A stretch of 64,000 nucleotides of DNA, from NCBI GenBank assembly GCA_905234765.1, contig CAJOIF010000006.1:36830-100829 (forward strand), in the 5' to 3' direction. Below the pieces are notes generated by a model. The model saw only the letters and a list, made by a program, of their open reading frames with translations. It did no database searches and was not told the DNA's origin. Made by a program: the position numbers and the translations under genes. The DNA comes from an uncultured Bacteroidales bacterium. GTDB lineage: Bacteria; Bacteroidota; Bacteroidia; Bacteroidales; F082. Positions 55,775 through 63,426 of the stretch are shown piece after piece (position 1 is the stretch's first letter; each line of letters opens with the position of its first letter).

Positions 55775-55889
55775 TTTTTCGGAAAAAGTGCGATTTTTAG
55801 GGTTCTATTTTTCGGAAAAAGTGTATTTTTGCCACATAAAATTTTCGGAAAAAGTGTGTTTTTTAGGTGTTGTTTTTAAGGAAAAAGTG
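55775..55889. repeat. Iterated GGAAAAAGTG element, 33-bp period, upstream of the DUF4143 gene
   Basis: The core GGAAAAAGTG begins at 55781, 55814, 55847 and 55880, exactly 33 bases apart. The first three are preceded by TTTTC, making a small palindrome (TTTTTCCGAAAAA-like). The 23 bases between cores are A/T-rich and not conserved. The last core ends eight bases before the ATG. Confidence 0.92.
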
Positions 55890-55897
55890 CTAAATAT

Positions 55898-57214
55898 ATG
55901 TTATTCAGAAAGATAGAAAAAGAAATCCGAGACTATTGCCTGAACAAGCCAAACAAGGTTTTGGTCGTTGATGGTGCCCGTCAAGTTGGAAAGTCGTTCA
56001 TCATCCGGCATGTCGGGCAGCAAATGTTTGACAACTACATTGAAATCAACCTGTTAGAGGATGCTGATGGGATGCGTTTTTTTGAGTCGGTTAAAACCAC
56101 GGAGGATTTCTATTTTCGTTTGAGTTCGGTGGCCAAAGGCAGATTGGGCAACAAGGAAAACACATTGGTCTTTCTCGATGAGATTCAGGCATATCCGCAT
56201 ATTTTCACAATGCTGAAGTTCCTGAAAGCCGAAGACCGTTTTACATACATTGCCAGCGGCTCGTTGTTAGGTGTTGCGTTGGCCAAGTCGGTTTCCATCC
56301 CCATCGGAAGCATACAAGTAAGGCACATGTATCCGCTTGATTTTGAGGAGTTCCTTATCGCTAACGGCATAGGACAAGATGTGATTGGCTACTTGCAGAA
56401 ACAATTTGAACAGGAGTTGCCGCTTGACGAAGGTTTTCATTCCAAAATACTCGGTTTGTTCAAGAAATACTTGTTGGTGGGTGGTCTTCCCGATGCGGTC
56501 AACACCTATTTGGCGACCACTGATATTGTGGAGGTGAGGCGTGTCCAGTTGGAAGTACATGATTACTATGGTGCGGATGCTTCCCAATATGATGTTGCAA
56601 ACAAGTTGAAAATCAAGAATGTATATGATTCTGTTCCGTCCAATCTCGAAAATAAGCGCAAACGGGTGTTTGCCAACCGTATCGAAAACAAACCCGGCAA
56701 GCGTTTTGATGACTATGTTGAGGAATTTGATTATTTGGTCAATGCGGGTATTGCCTTGCAGGTGAAGGCCGTTTCGCAGCCCAAGTTCCCGCTTTTGGAA
56801 TCGATGCAGAAGAACCTTTTGAAGTTGTATCTCAATGATGTGGGCATTTTGACTGGACTTTTGTATGGTCGCAATGTGGCCGCTGTGCTTGATGACATTA
56901 GAAGCATCAATTTGGGGTCTGTGTATGAGTCGGTGGTGGCGCAAGAACTTCACGCCCACGGACATCGGTTGTTTTATTACGACAGCAAGAAGCATGGCGA
57001 GGTGGACTTCCTTGTGGAAAGCGATATGCTGTTGTCGGTGGTGCCGATTGAGGTGAAATCAGGCAAGGATTATACTGCCCACAGTGCGCTGACGACCTTC
57101 ATCGCGACGAAAGATTACGGCGTCAAAAAGGCATACGTGCTTTTCAACGACCGAAATGTCGTCACCGAAGAAGGGATTACTTATCTGCCCATCTATTATG
57201 TGATGTTTTTTTGA
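55898..57214 (+). CDS. AAA ATPase with C-terminal DUF4143 domain (second copy)
   Basis: The 438-residue protein has the P-loop DGARQVGKS (about residues 25-33), Walker B LVFLDEIQAYPH and sensor YIASGSLLG. The DUF4143 end shows the PD-(D/E)xK-like signature GEVDFLVE and VPIEVKSGK. It belongs to the same broad family as the protein at 23538 but is not a close copy. The gene is inserted between the clpB terminator and a second clpB 3' fragment, with its own iterated upstream element and no terminator of its own except the one after the fragment. Confidence 0.87.
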   Translation: MLFRKIEKEIRDYCLNKPNKVLVVDGARQVGKSFIIRHVGQQMFDNYIEINLLEDADGMRFFESVKTTEDFYFRLSSVAKGRLGNKENTLVFLDEIQAYPHIFTMLKFLKAEDRFTYIASGSLLGVALAKSVSIPIGSIQVRHMYPLDFEEFLIANGIGQDVIGYLQKQFEQELPLDEGFHSKILGLFKKYLLVGGLPDAVNTYLATTDIVEVRRVQLEVHDYYGADASQYDVANKLKIKNVYDSVPSNLENKRKRVFANRIENKPGKRFDDYVEEFDYLVNAGIALQVKAVSQPKFPLLESMQKNLLKLYLNDVGILTGLLYGRNVAAVLDDIRSINLGSVYESVVAQELHAHGHRLFYYDSKKHGEVDFLVESDMLLSVVPIEVKSGKDYTAHSALTTFIATKDYGVKKAYVLFNDRNVVTEEGITYLPIYYVMFF

Positions 57215-57218
57215 AGTC

Positions 57219-57344
57219 GTGAAGCGTATGATGCAGCGTGAGTTGCTTAACTCGCTCTCGAAGATGGTGCTGGCCGACAAGGTCGATAAGAGCAAGACCA
57301 TCATTGTGGATGTACAAGGCGACGGTTTGATTTTCAGGAATTAA
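57219..57344 (+). pseudogene. Second, diverged copy of the clpB 3' end (41 codons)
   Basis: The 126 bases code in frame for the last 41 residues of ClpB ([16 protein letters not shown] to GDGLIFRN), starting four bases after the DUF4143 stop. It differs from the clpB end at 55585-55710 at about 21 of 126 bases, mostly third positions, and at 4 of 41 residues (I to V, E to D, S to K, N to Q). It lacks a start and is not a gene. The pattern fits a homologous-recombination scar with a foreign clpB allele. Confidence 0.93.
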
Positions 57345-57362
57345 CTCCGTGAATACGCAGAT

Positions 57363-57397
57363 AAAAGCCGTGAGGGGCAATCCTTCACGGCTTTTTT
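57363..57397 (+). terminator. Rho-independent terminator after the clpB 3' fragment
   Basis: AAAAGCCGTGA pairs with TCACGGCTTTT, extended by three more pairs, with a short loop and a T run. It is different in sequence from the terminator after the intact clpB. Confidence 0.88.
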
Positions 57398-57447
57398 GTA
57401 TTTGCTCTTTGGGGCAAATTTGGGGCAAATTTGGTGCAAAAGAAAAA

Positions 57448-57477
57448 CCGTAACCTGATTTTCAGCAGATTACGGCT
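57448..57477 (-). terminator. Terminator of the tRNA whose 3' end lies to the right
   Basis: On the minus strand CCGTAA and TTACGG are the outer arms of an imperfect stem with a T-rich tail (TTTTTCTTTT). It directly follows the tRNA-like 3' end, as expected for a tRNA gene's terminator. Confidence 0.6.
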
Positions 57478-57482
57478 TTGTT

Positions 57483-57505
57483 CTGTAGCCCATAGCGGAA
57501 TCGAA
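57483..57505 (-). other. tRNA 3'-end remnant, probable attachment site
   Basis: On the minus strand the sequence reads TTCGATTCCGCTATGGGCTA plus CAG: a T-loop, the 3' half of the T-stem (CCGCT) and an acceptor-stem 3' half. The 5' half of the T-stem is not there (CAAGT replaces the expected AGCGG), so the tRNA is cut at the T-loop. This is the classic place where tyrosine integrases recombine, and an integrase gene begins 260 bases away. Confidence 0.6.
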
Positions 57506-57687
57506 ACTTGAACCTTAATTGTCGGTAATCGGTATGTTGTTTGGCTGTGTATTATTATTTAATCAATTGAAAATCATTTATTTATATTGTTTGTTTAAAA
57601 TGTTTAGACTGATAACAAATTATCACGAATGAGCATTTTTTTTGTTTCGGTTGACACGGCGTTGACACGGGTTTGGAATTTTTTTCG

Positions 57688-57695
57688 TATATTTG
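57688..57695 (+). promoter_or_regulatory. Putative -7 element of the integrase gene
   Basis: TATATTTG lies about 70 bases before the ATG. No good -33 box is seen. Confidence 0.4.
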
Positions 57696-57764
57696 CAGTG
57701 TCTTTTGAAGGGGTGGGCTACCCCTCCAATTTGACAGATAACAAACATCTAATTTAATATTGTT

Positions 57765-59267
57765 ATGGCAACTGTAAAATTTTATCTTTCGAGGTACATC
57801 AAGAATGATGACGAAAGAGGCGAAATTCAGCTACGTTTCAGTGGTAACAGGAATTTCGTGAAGAGAGCAGCCTCGGGTATCTTTATTTCAGCGGGCAATT
57901 GGGATGCTGATAAGGGGATGCCAAAGGGCAAGAAACAAAACAAGTATGGCGACAACTGCGAGGAAATCAGAGACAGGCTAAATCTCTTGACTTCCTATCT
58001 GCTTCGATGCTGGGAGCAGGCCGATGAAAACCGACTACAACCAAACACACTCACCATTTGGATGGATGATATAGTTTGGGAGACGAAACCGCAAGAGGCT
58101 TTTATTGGAGGCAATCGTGTAACGTTTAACAAGTGGGAGCTTACAAGCAAAACCCAATTGGCGTCACAGAAAGCATCCATGACGCGGGAAATGTCGAGGT
58201 TTGAAAATCAGTACTTCCTCGATGCCTTTAAGTACTACATAGATGAGCAGTACAATAACGGAGTGATTGCAGAGGTTCGCCACCGGACTTATTTCACATG
58301 CTGGGGTATTTGGGACCGAATGGAAAAGTATCAAGGGAAGCGGTACAAAATCAAAGACCTCACTACAGCTGATTTGTACGAGTTTCGAAGCTTCATCATT
58401 AACGAGTGCGATTTGTGGGAATCAAGTAAGGTGACGACAGGCATTTATAAGAAATGCCAAAAGACCGTTGAAAAGAAGGTTCCAAAAAAACGATACGAGC
58501 ACATTTATCAAGGGTATGATTATGTTTTGATTAGAGGTGTTGAAAGACGTAGTTTGAACACGGTGGTAGTGCATTTTAAGTATCTGAAGGCTTTTTGGCA
58601 TTGGCTCATCAGGATTCAGAAGGCGATAGTCGAGGATATATTTGCTACATTCACCATGGATCAGTCTGTTTATGGGACACCTTTCTTCTTTTCTAACGAG
58701 GATAGGAATATTCTCTTCAATGCGGATTTCAGTAGTCGCCCAGAATTGGCAGTGCAAAGGGACATCTTCGTTTTTCAGTCTTTGGTGGGTTGTAGAATTG
58801 GTGACTTACGTAGACTGAAGAAGTCAAACATCATAGATGGGGAATATCTGCAATATGTGGCGGGAAAGACCAAGAATAAGAGCGGGAAAATCGTGACGGT
58901 GCCGCTTCACCCCATTGCAAAGACCATTCTTGAACGATACCAATATTTGGATGATGACCGGCTGCTGCCGTTTGATTCAGACCAGCGTTATAACACTATG
59001 ATTAAGGAGATGTTTAAGGCCATTCCGGAAATCAATCATGTTGTTACGATACTCGACCCAGTGACTAGGCTTGAAAAGCAGGTGCGATTGTCTGAAGTGG
59101 CAAGCAGTCACATGGGGCGACGGAACTTCTGCGGCAACCTGTATGAAGCTGGCTATAGGGATGCGGACATTGCTGCGATGAGCGGACACTCGGAAGGTAG
59201 TCACGCAATAGCGAGGTATCGAAGAGTAAGCAATGAAACGAAACAGAAGATGATAAACAGTCTTTGA
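57765..59267 (+). CDS. Tyrosine recombinase/integrase
   Basis: The 500-residue enzyme has an N-terminal arm-binding region, a core-binding domain, and a C-terminal catalytic domain with the expected residues: Arg in SLVGCRIGDLRRL (about 343), the HxxR motif HMGRRNF (about 448), and SGHSEGSHAIARYRRV with a His near 474 and a Tyr near 484. It is of the CTnDOT/phage-like group in Bacteroidota. Its position beside a tRNA 3'-end remnant indicates site-specific integration there. A perfect-stem terminator follows. Confidence 0.93.
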   Translation: MATVKFYLSRYIKNDDERGEIQLRFSGNRNFVKRAASGIFISAGNWDADKGMPKGKKQNKYGDNCEEIRDRLNLLTSYLLRCWEQADENRLQPNTLTIWMDDIVWETKPQEAFIGGNRVTFNKWELTSKTQLASQKASMTREMSRFENQYFLDAFKYYIDEQYNNGVIAEVRHRTYFTCWGIWDRMEKYQGKRYKIKDLTTADLYEFRSFIINECDLWESSKVTTGIYKKCQKTVEKKVPKKRYEHIYQGYDYVLIRGVERRSLNTVVVHFKYLKAFWHWLIRIQKAIVEDIFATFTMDQSVYGTPFFFSNEDRNILFNADFSSRPELAVQRDIFVFQSLVGCRIGDLRRLKKSNIIDGEYLQYVAGKTKNKSGKIVTVPLHPIAKTILERYQYLDDDRLLPFDSDQRYNTMIKEMFKAIPEINHVVTILDPVTRLEKQVRLSEVASSHMGRRNFCGNLYEAGYRDADIAAMSGHSEGSHAIARYRRVSNETKQKMINSL

Positions 59268-59831
59268 GTAGACAAAACGGGGCAACTGTGAAAGCAGTTG
59301 CCCCGTTTTAATAAAATAGGGAAGCCGATTAAACTGGGCTATGCGGCTTCCCAAAGATAACAAACTCCATATTGTTATGGCTACGGAGTTGGTTGCAAAG
59401 GTAGGTATTTTCTTGAAATGGTGCAGCGGCCCAGGAAAGTTTTTTTTATGGGGACGCGGGATATTTACCCTGATGGCCGAGGTTGCTGGGGGTTTCCTTT
59501 TTTGTTTTCCTTCTGGAGTCTGACTGACTGACGAAGGGCGTGGCCATGAAGCCCGAAGAAAAGGGCTGAAGCTACACCCCGCGACCTTTGGCAGGCAGGC
59601 AGCTTTCCCGAATCCCTATCATTGCCGGAAAGGGGACGCGGATTTAGTGCGAGGACGGGAAATGAGCGCGGGAAAACGCGACCCCTTTTTAGCCGCTGGC
59701 GGACGAAGATTGCGTAAATGCCCGTAGAAAAACGGAGGGGCTTCCCTGCAATCTTTGGCCGACAGCGGATTAACTTAAAAAACCAGTTTGAAGATGTCAT
59801 TGGTTTCAAGGCAAAAAAAAGAAGCCCTCGA
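59268..59831. other. Structured, GC-rich non-coding region after the integrase gene
   Basis: No gene was seen in 564 bases. There are several inverted repeats: 59319-59352 (GGGAAGCCG/CGGCTTCCC), 59549-59568 (AGCCC/GGGCT), 59629-59688 (AAAGGGGACGCG/CGCGACCCCTTT) and 59693-59768 (CCGCTGGCGG.../...GCCGACAGCGG, with an inner CCGT/ACGG stem). The block could be an origin of transfer, a structured RNA or remnant control DNA. Confidence 0.6.
59274..59309. terminator. Perfect-stem terminator after the integrase gene
   Basis: AAAACGGGGCAACTG pairs with CAGTTGCCCCGTTTT, a perfect 15-bp stem with a 6-base loop and T/A flanks on both strands. Confidence 0.92.
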
Positions 59832-60305
59832 TTAGGAGGACTTCACCATTTTGATTACTATCGTTATGGCCGTGACGATGACGGCCAACAAGACTATCAC
59901 CACACCGAAAAGAAACCAGGCTAAATTGGACGGTTTCTTTTCGGCGGGTTTCGCCTCGATGACGACTTGCGGGATGTAGACCGTATCGGCGAAGTGGATT
60001 GGCTCCAGTTCGGCATCGTAGGCGATTGATAGCGTGTCGTCGTCGATGGAGGCTGTGAACGTGCCTTGGGGCGTGGTGACGGTGAGCGTTTTCCCATCGA
60101 GGAGCGGACGGAGCGGCATGGCCGCGCTGTCGGCCACTGGCGCGACGGGAAGGAATGTGTCGATGGCGTGTGCCTGTTCGCTCAGCAGTTCCGGGCATCG
60201 CTCGACGATGCGGCGGATGCGACGCTCGGCGCGACGCTGGGCATTGCAGGCACACAGTGCCATCGACACCGACAACAGGAGGAAGATGATGCAGCGCGTT
60301 TTCAT
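59832..60305 (-). CDS. Small lipoprotein with C-terminal membrane helix
   Basis: This 157-residue protein has a lipoprotein signal (SVSMALCAC) and one transmembrane helix at residues 128-150. The order lipidated N terminus, periplasmic domain, C-terminal helix could link the two membranes, as spanins do, but that is inference. I do not recognise the family. It lies 4 bases downstream of the holin-like gene on the same strand, the usual place for a lysis-associated lipoprotein. Confidence 0.6.
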   Translation of the reverse strand: MKTRCIIFLLLSVSMALCACNAQRRAERRIRRIVERCPELLSEQAHAIDTFLPVAPVADSAAMPLRPLLDGKTLTVTTPQGTFTASIDDDTLSIAYDAELEPIHFADTVYIPQVVIEAKPAEKKPSNLAWFLFGVVIVLLAVIVTAITIVIKMVKSS

Positions 60306-60309
60306 GGCC

Positions 60310-60564
60310 TTACAGGTTTTCGATCAATTGCTTCAGTTCGGCGTTTTCGAGATTAAGCTGCTCGACCTGAGCCGAAAGCCCGACGATGGCACGGCGGGCC
60401 TCGGTAAGCTCGGTGTAGACGCGCTTGTTTTCCTCAACCAGGTTGTAGATGGTCTGCTGCATCTCGCGGATGGTACGGTTTTGGCGCAGCCGCGTAGCGG
60501 CGAGCCAAGAGGCGATGCCAGTGAGCGGAGCGAGCAACAGGGAGATCCATTCGTAGATAGTCAT
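60310..60564 (-). CDS. Small membrane/coiled-coil protein, holin-like
   Basis: The 84-residue protein has one N-terminal hydrophobic helix (EWISLLLAPLTGIASWLAA) and a charged coiled-coil tail (ELTEARRAIVGLSAQVEQLN). That form is seen among small phage membrane proteins and holins, but no specific family is recognised. An M15 endolysin-like gene lies at 63067, so lysis is plausible. Confidence 0.55.
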   Translation of the reverse strand: MTIYEWISLLLAPLTGIASWLAATRLRQNRTIREMQQTIYNLVEENKRVYTELTEARRAIVGLSAQVEQLNLENAELKQLIENL

Positions 60565-60576
60565 GGCTTTAGAGGT

Positions 60577-61251
60577 TTAGGAGTTCTTTTTTGGTGGACG
60601 GGCTGGACGCTCGTTCACGCCGATTGTTCCGAAGCCGTGAGGCGCGGTGGTGGCACCCGTGCTGAGCATGAAACCCCTGAAGGTGTCGGAGCCGATGCCG
60701 AAGGCGGCGAAGTCAACCGAGAAGGATTGCCCACCGGATGCGCCGATGGTGACGGTGGAATGCACCAGGAAGATTTTCTTCTGGGTGACATTGATTAGGA
60801 AGATGGTCGGATATTCCTCTGCATGAGTGCTGCGCCAGTCGCTCACGGCATTCCACGAGATGGTAATGTTGGAGCGCGTGGCAGTAACCTCGATGGCGGG
60901 CAGGTCAGCCGTAGGCGCGTTGCCGACGGTGGCCAGTTCAGCGAGGTTGACGGACTTGCTGTCGTCGGTGACGACAGGATCCTCCGCGAGTTGCTTGGCC
61001 AGTGCATTGCGACGGGTCATGCCGACAGGCGATGACGGGAAGAGGAACTTCTGTTGTTCGTCGGACAGTTGCCCGACAAGATCTTGCACTTCCTTGAAGA
61101 AAGCGCGTTGCTTCAACTGCTTATCGGTCTTGGGGTTCTTAACCGATTGTGGACGGCCTTTCATGTAGGCAATGCCGTTCCATGAGGAGCCGATGACGGT
61201 TCCCACCGTGCCTTTGAATCCTCCGAGGATTCCTTGCTTGATTTTTCCCAT
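60577..61251 (-). CDS. DUF6266-family protein, copy 1
   Basis: The 224-residue protein begins with the family signature MGKIKQGILGGFKGTVGTVI, then WNGIAYMKGRPQSVKNPKT. The second half is beta-rich, Ig-like (ITISWNAVSDWRS to SGGQSFSVDFAAFG). DUF6266 proteins occur in Bacteroidota, often in mobile regions; their function is unknown. A paralogue with the same N terminus lies upstream, separated by a terminator. Confidence 0.82.
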   Translation of the reverse strand: MGKIKQGILGGFKGTVGTVIGSSWNGIAYMKGRPQSVKNPKTDKQLKQRAFFKEVQDLVGQLSDEQQKFLFPSSPVGMTRRNALAKQLAEDPVVTDDSKSVNLAELATVGNAPTADLPAIEVTATRSNITISWNAVSDWRSTHAEEYPTIFLINVTQKKIFLVHSTVTIGASGGQSFSVDFAAFGIGSDTFRGFMLSTGATTAPHGFGTIGVNERPARPPKKNS

Positions 61252-61407
61252 AGTGCTTGATGTTTTTAGGTGATTTTTAACTCGTTTTTGATTTTGTATA
61301 GTTGGTATAGCGTTGGTATAGCGTTGACCCCTACCAGACCGCTATCGGAAAGGCCCTTAAAAAAGCCGTCCCGAAGGGCGGCTTTTTCGGGCTGTTGAAA
61401 GAGCCTT
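61252..61407. other. Gap between the two DUF6266 genes
   Basis: It holds a GTTGGTATAGC direct repeat (61301-61311 and 61312-61322) and a bidirectional terminator. Confidence 0.7.
61360..61387. terminator. Bidirectional terminator between the DUF6266 genes
   Basis: AAAAAGCCGTCC pairs with GGGCGGCTTTTT (one G-U) over a 4-base loop. Confidence 0.82.
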
Positions 61408-62073
61408 TTATCGGTTCTTTCGGGCGGGACGATTGGTAACGCCCATTGTGCCGAAGCCAACGAGGGCAATTTTGGAGCCGTTCAGGAGCATGAAGCCGCT
61501 GAAGGTGTCTGTGGCTTCGCCGTAGGTGGACAGGGTGGCGTTGAACGACACCGAGCCGGATGCACCGAGGGCGGCGGTTGAGTTGACCAAAAAGACCTTC
61601 TTCTTGGTGACGTTGGCCACGAATACGGTGGGGTATTCCTCGGCATGGGCGGTGCGGATGTCGCTGGCACCGTCCCAAGAGATGGCGAGGTTGGTGCCAT
61701 CGGCGGCGACGGTGACGGCGGGCAGGTCAGCCGTCGGCGCATTGCCGACGGTGGCCAGTTCTGCGAGGTCGACGCTCTTGGTGTCGCCATCGACGACGGA
61801 AGCGGCAGCGATCTGCTGCGTCAGCAGGTTGCGACGGGTCATGCCCTTGGGCGTTGACGGAAAGAGGAAGTTCAGTTGCTCGTTGGAGAATTGGCCAGCG
61901 AGATCCTGGACTTCCTTGAAGAAGGTGCGCTGGGTCTGTTGGCCAGCGGTCTTCGGGTTTTTGATGGATTGGGCGATACCGCGCATGTAGCTGATACCGT
62001 TCCATGAGGAACCGATGACGGTTCCCACCTTACCTTTGAATCCTCCGAGGATTCCTTGCTTGATTTTTCCCAT
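61408..62073 (-). CDS. DUF6266-family protein, copy 2
   Basis: The 221-residue protein shares its first 70 residues closely with copy 1 (MGKIKQGILGGFKGKVGTVI, SWNGISYMRGIAQSIKNPKT), as well as the middle block ELATVGNAPTADLPA. The rest has diverged in the same Ig-like fold. Tandem duplication followed by divergence of the outer surface is likely. The C terminus ends with a basic tail (NRPARKNR). Function unknown. Confidence 0.82.
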   Translation of the reverse strand: MGKIKQGILGGFKGKVGTVIGSSWNGISYMRGIAQSIKNPKTAGQQTQRTFFKEVQDLAGQFSNEQLNFLFPSTPKGMTRRNLLTQQIAAASVVDGDTKSVDLAELATVGNAPTADLPAVTVAADGTNLAISWDGASDIRTAHAEEYPTVFVANVTKKKVFLVNSTAALGASGSVSFNATLSTYGEATDTFSGFMLLNGSKIALVGFGTMGVTNRPARKNR

Positions 62074-62400
62074 AGTGTTTGATTGTTTTTGGGGGTTAGT
62101 GAATGTGTGGATTGACGCGGTCTTGAATCCCCCTGACCCCCTTTTTAAAGGGGGAAGGGCTACCGCACGGACGACTTGCTGCAGCTGGGTCGGCTGAAAT
62201 AGAAGCCCTGCAAGGAGATAATCTTCGTATTGTTTTTTTTGTTCCGATGCAGGGCTTTCTGAGGTCAGCGAGGCAAAGATAACGGAAAAGGGGGGCTAAG
62301 TCAAATAAGTGGTTGATATTGACGCATTTTGACGCGAAATGACACTTTAATTCAAGGATTATTTGTATTATCTTTGCAGGGCACTAAAAAACAACAGATT
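62074..62400. other. 327-bp divergent intergenic region
   Basis: No gene was seen. It carries a palindromic unit CCCCCTTTTTAAAGGGGG at 62137-62154, an inverted repeat AAGCCCTGCA (62203-62212)/TGCAGGGCTT (62248-62257), and a TATCTTTG box (62369-62376) 24 bases before the nuclease ATG. Confidence 0.7.
62369..62376 (+). promoter_or_regulatory. Putative -7 element of the nuclease gene
   Basis: TATCTTTG lies 24 bases before the ATG at 62401. Confidence 0.5.
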
Positions 62401-63057
62401 ATGAGAAAATTTTTGATTGTGGCGGCTGCGCTTCTTATGCTTTCTTGCAGCTGCCGAGAGGGAATGGAAAGCGAACTCCCCCGGCCTTCGGCCACCCCCT
62501 CAGAGAGGGGGAAGGAGAGCCGCGTAGCGGCGACGGTTACGGGCATCATCTCAGGGAATGACAGTGAGCCTGTGCAATTGAAGGTGAGCCGTATTGTGGA
62601 CGGTGACACCTTTGAGGGGCATATCGCGACGAGCGGCGGAGGCCGCACGGCAGCACCTCAATCTGGTGTCGGCGGATGGTGGTCACAGCAAATGGCGGTG
62701 ACGGTCATACGGATCAATGGCATCGACGCGCCGGAGCGCGGGCAGTTCTTTGGGGATGTGGCGAAGGCGCATCTTCATTGGTTGGTGAGCGGAAAGACGG
62801 TAGTCTTGAAGCTGAAGCAACGCGACCAGTACGGCCGATGGATAGCGACGGCGTATGCCGACGGTATGAATGTCGGCGCGGAAATGCTGAAGGAGGGTTT
62901 GGCTTGGCATTACGAACAATATGACAACAGCGTTGTCTATGCTCAGCTGGAAGCTGAGGCGAAGCGAGCCGGACGCGGCTTGTGGTGTGATGAGCGAGCC
63001 CTACCCCCTTGGGAATGGAGAAAGATGAGCAAATATGAACGCGACGCATACAGATAG
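62401..63057 (+). CDS. Secreted thermonuclease-like (SNase) protein, lipoprotein
   Basis: The 218-residue protein has a lipoprotein signal (LMLSCSC) and a staphylococcal-nuclease fold: KVSRIVDGDTFEG (about 61-73), INGIDAPERGQFFGD (about 105-119) and KQRDQYGRWIATAY with the catalytic-type Arg. Residues 26-45 (a Pro/Arg-rich linker) are encoded by a palindromic repeat, and a second stretch (GGGRTAAPQSGVGGWWSQQ) interrupts the core between strands. The upstream frame to 62329 is not supported. It should cleave DNA or RNA outside the cytoplasm. Confidence 0.85.
   Translation: MRKFLIVAAALLMLSCSCREGMESELPRPSATPSERGKESRVAATVTGIISGNDSEPVQLKVSRIVDGDTFEGHIATSGGGRTAAPQSGVGGWWSQQMAVTVIRINGIDAPERGQFFGDVAKAHLHWLVSGKTVVLKLKQRDQYGRWIATAYADGMNVGAEMLKEGLAWHYEQYDNSVVYAQLEAEAKRAGRGLWCDERALPPWEWRKMSKYERDAYR
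62477..62535 (+). repeat. Palindromic repeat inside the nuclease gene, in frame
   Basis: It contains CCCCCTC/AGGGGG and GCCGC-GTA-GCGGC hairpins. Its C5...C5...G5AAGG order resembles the palindrome at 62131-62157. It codes for residues 26-45, a linker between the lipid anchor and the enzyme, so the protein tolerates it. Confidence 0.65.
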
Positions 63058-63066
63058 GAGGTCGAT

Positions 63067-63426
63067 ATGGAATTATCAGAACTTTCAAAAAAGCGGCTGG
63101 AAGGCGTTGATGAACGCCTGAAGGCGATTGTGATTGAGTGCGCGAAGCGGTGCCCCTACCCTTTCAATGTGAGTGAGGGTTTGCGCTCGATAGAGCTACA
63201 GCGCGAATATGTGAGGCAGGGAAAGTCGCGGACGATGAAATCAAAGCACCTGACTGGGGAAGCGGTGGACTTGTACCCACTGACGATGAACCGAAAGGCG
63301 GTGGACTGGTCCAGGTTCGAGGAGTTGGCCGACCTGATGTTTCAGGTGGCCTGCGAACTCGGTACAAAAATCGTTTGGGGTGGCCACTGGAAGACATTCG
63401 TCGACAAGTGCCATTTTGAACTGTAA
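63067..63426 (+). CDS. M15-family peptidase (endolysin-like)
   Basis: The 119-residue protein is a compact M15 peptidase: SKHLTGEAVDLYP carries H61 and D68, and CHFEL carries H116, the three zinc ligands. WGGHWKTF is also typical of L-Ala-D-Glu peptidase endolysins. It lacks a signal peptide and would need a holin or other route to reach peptidoglycan. The ATG lies nine bases after the nuclease stop, so the two are probably co-transcribed. Confidence 0.9.
   Translation: MELSELSKKRLEGVDERLKAIVIECAKRCPYPFNVSEGLRSIELQREYVRQGKSRTMKSKHLTGEAVDLYPLTMNRKAVDWSRFEELADLMFQVACELGTKIVWGGHWKTFVDKCHFEL

Larger units (their letters stand above)
57345..57764. other. Intergenic region at the left end of the mobile element
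   Basis: No gene was seen. It holds the clpB-tail terminator, three 11-bp TTGG(G/T)GCAAAT-type units at 57409-57440, a hairpin and a tRNA 3'-end remnant (57446-57505), and the integrase promoter. Confidence 0.7.

Noticed and set aside
55775..55889. CRISPR array made of GGAAAAAGTG cores and 23-base spacers
   Set aside because: The core is only 10 bases, the spacers are simple A/T-rich DNA, there are only four units, and no cas gene is nearby.
57059..57428. Minus-strand ORFs of 81-83 codons over the clpB fragment
   Set aside because: They are shadows of the duplicated clpB end and of the DUF4143 gene.
57483..57505. Complete tRNA gene
   Set aside because: Only the T-loop and 3' acceptor half are present; no anticodon or D arm lies to the right within the needed distance.
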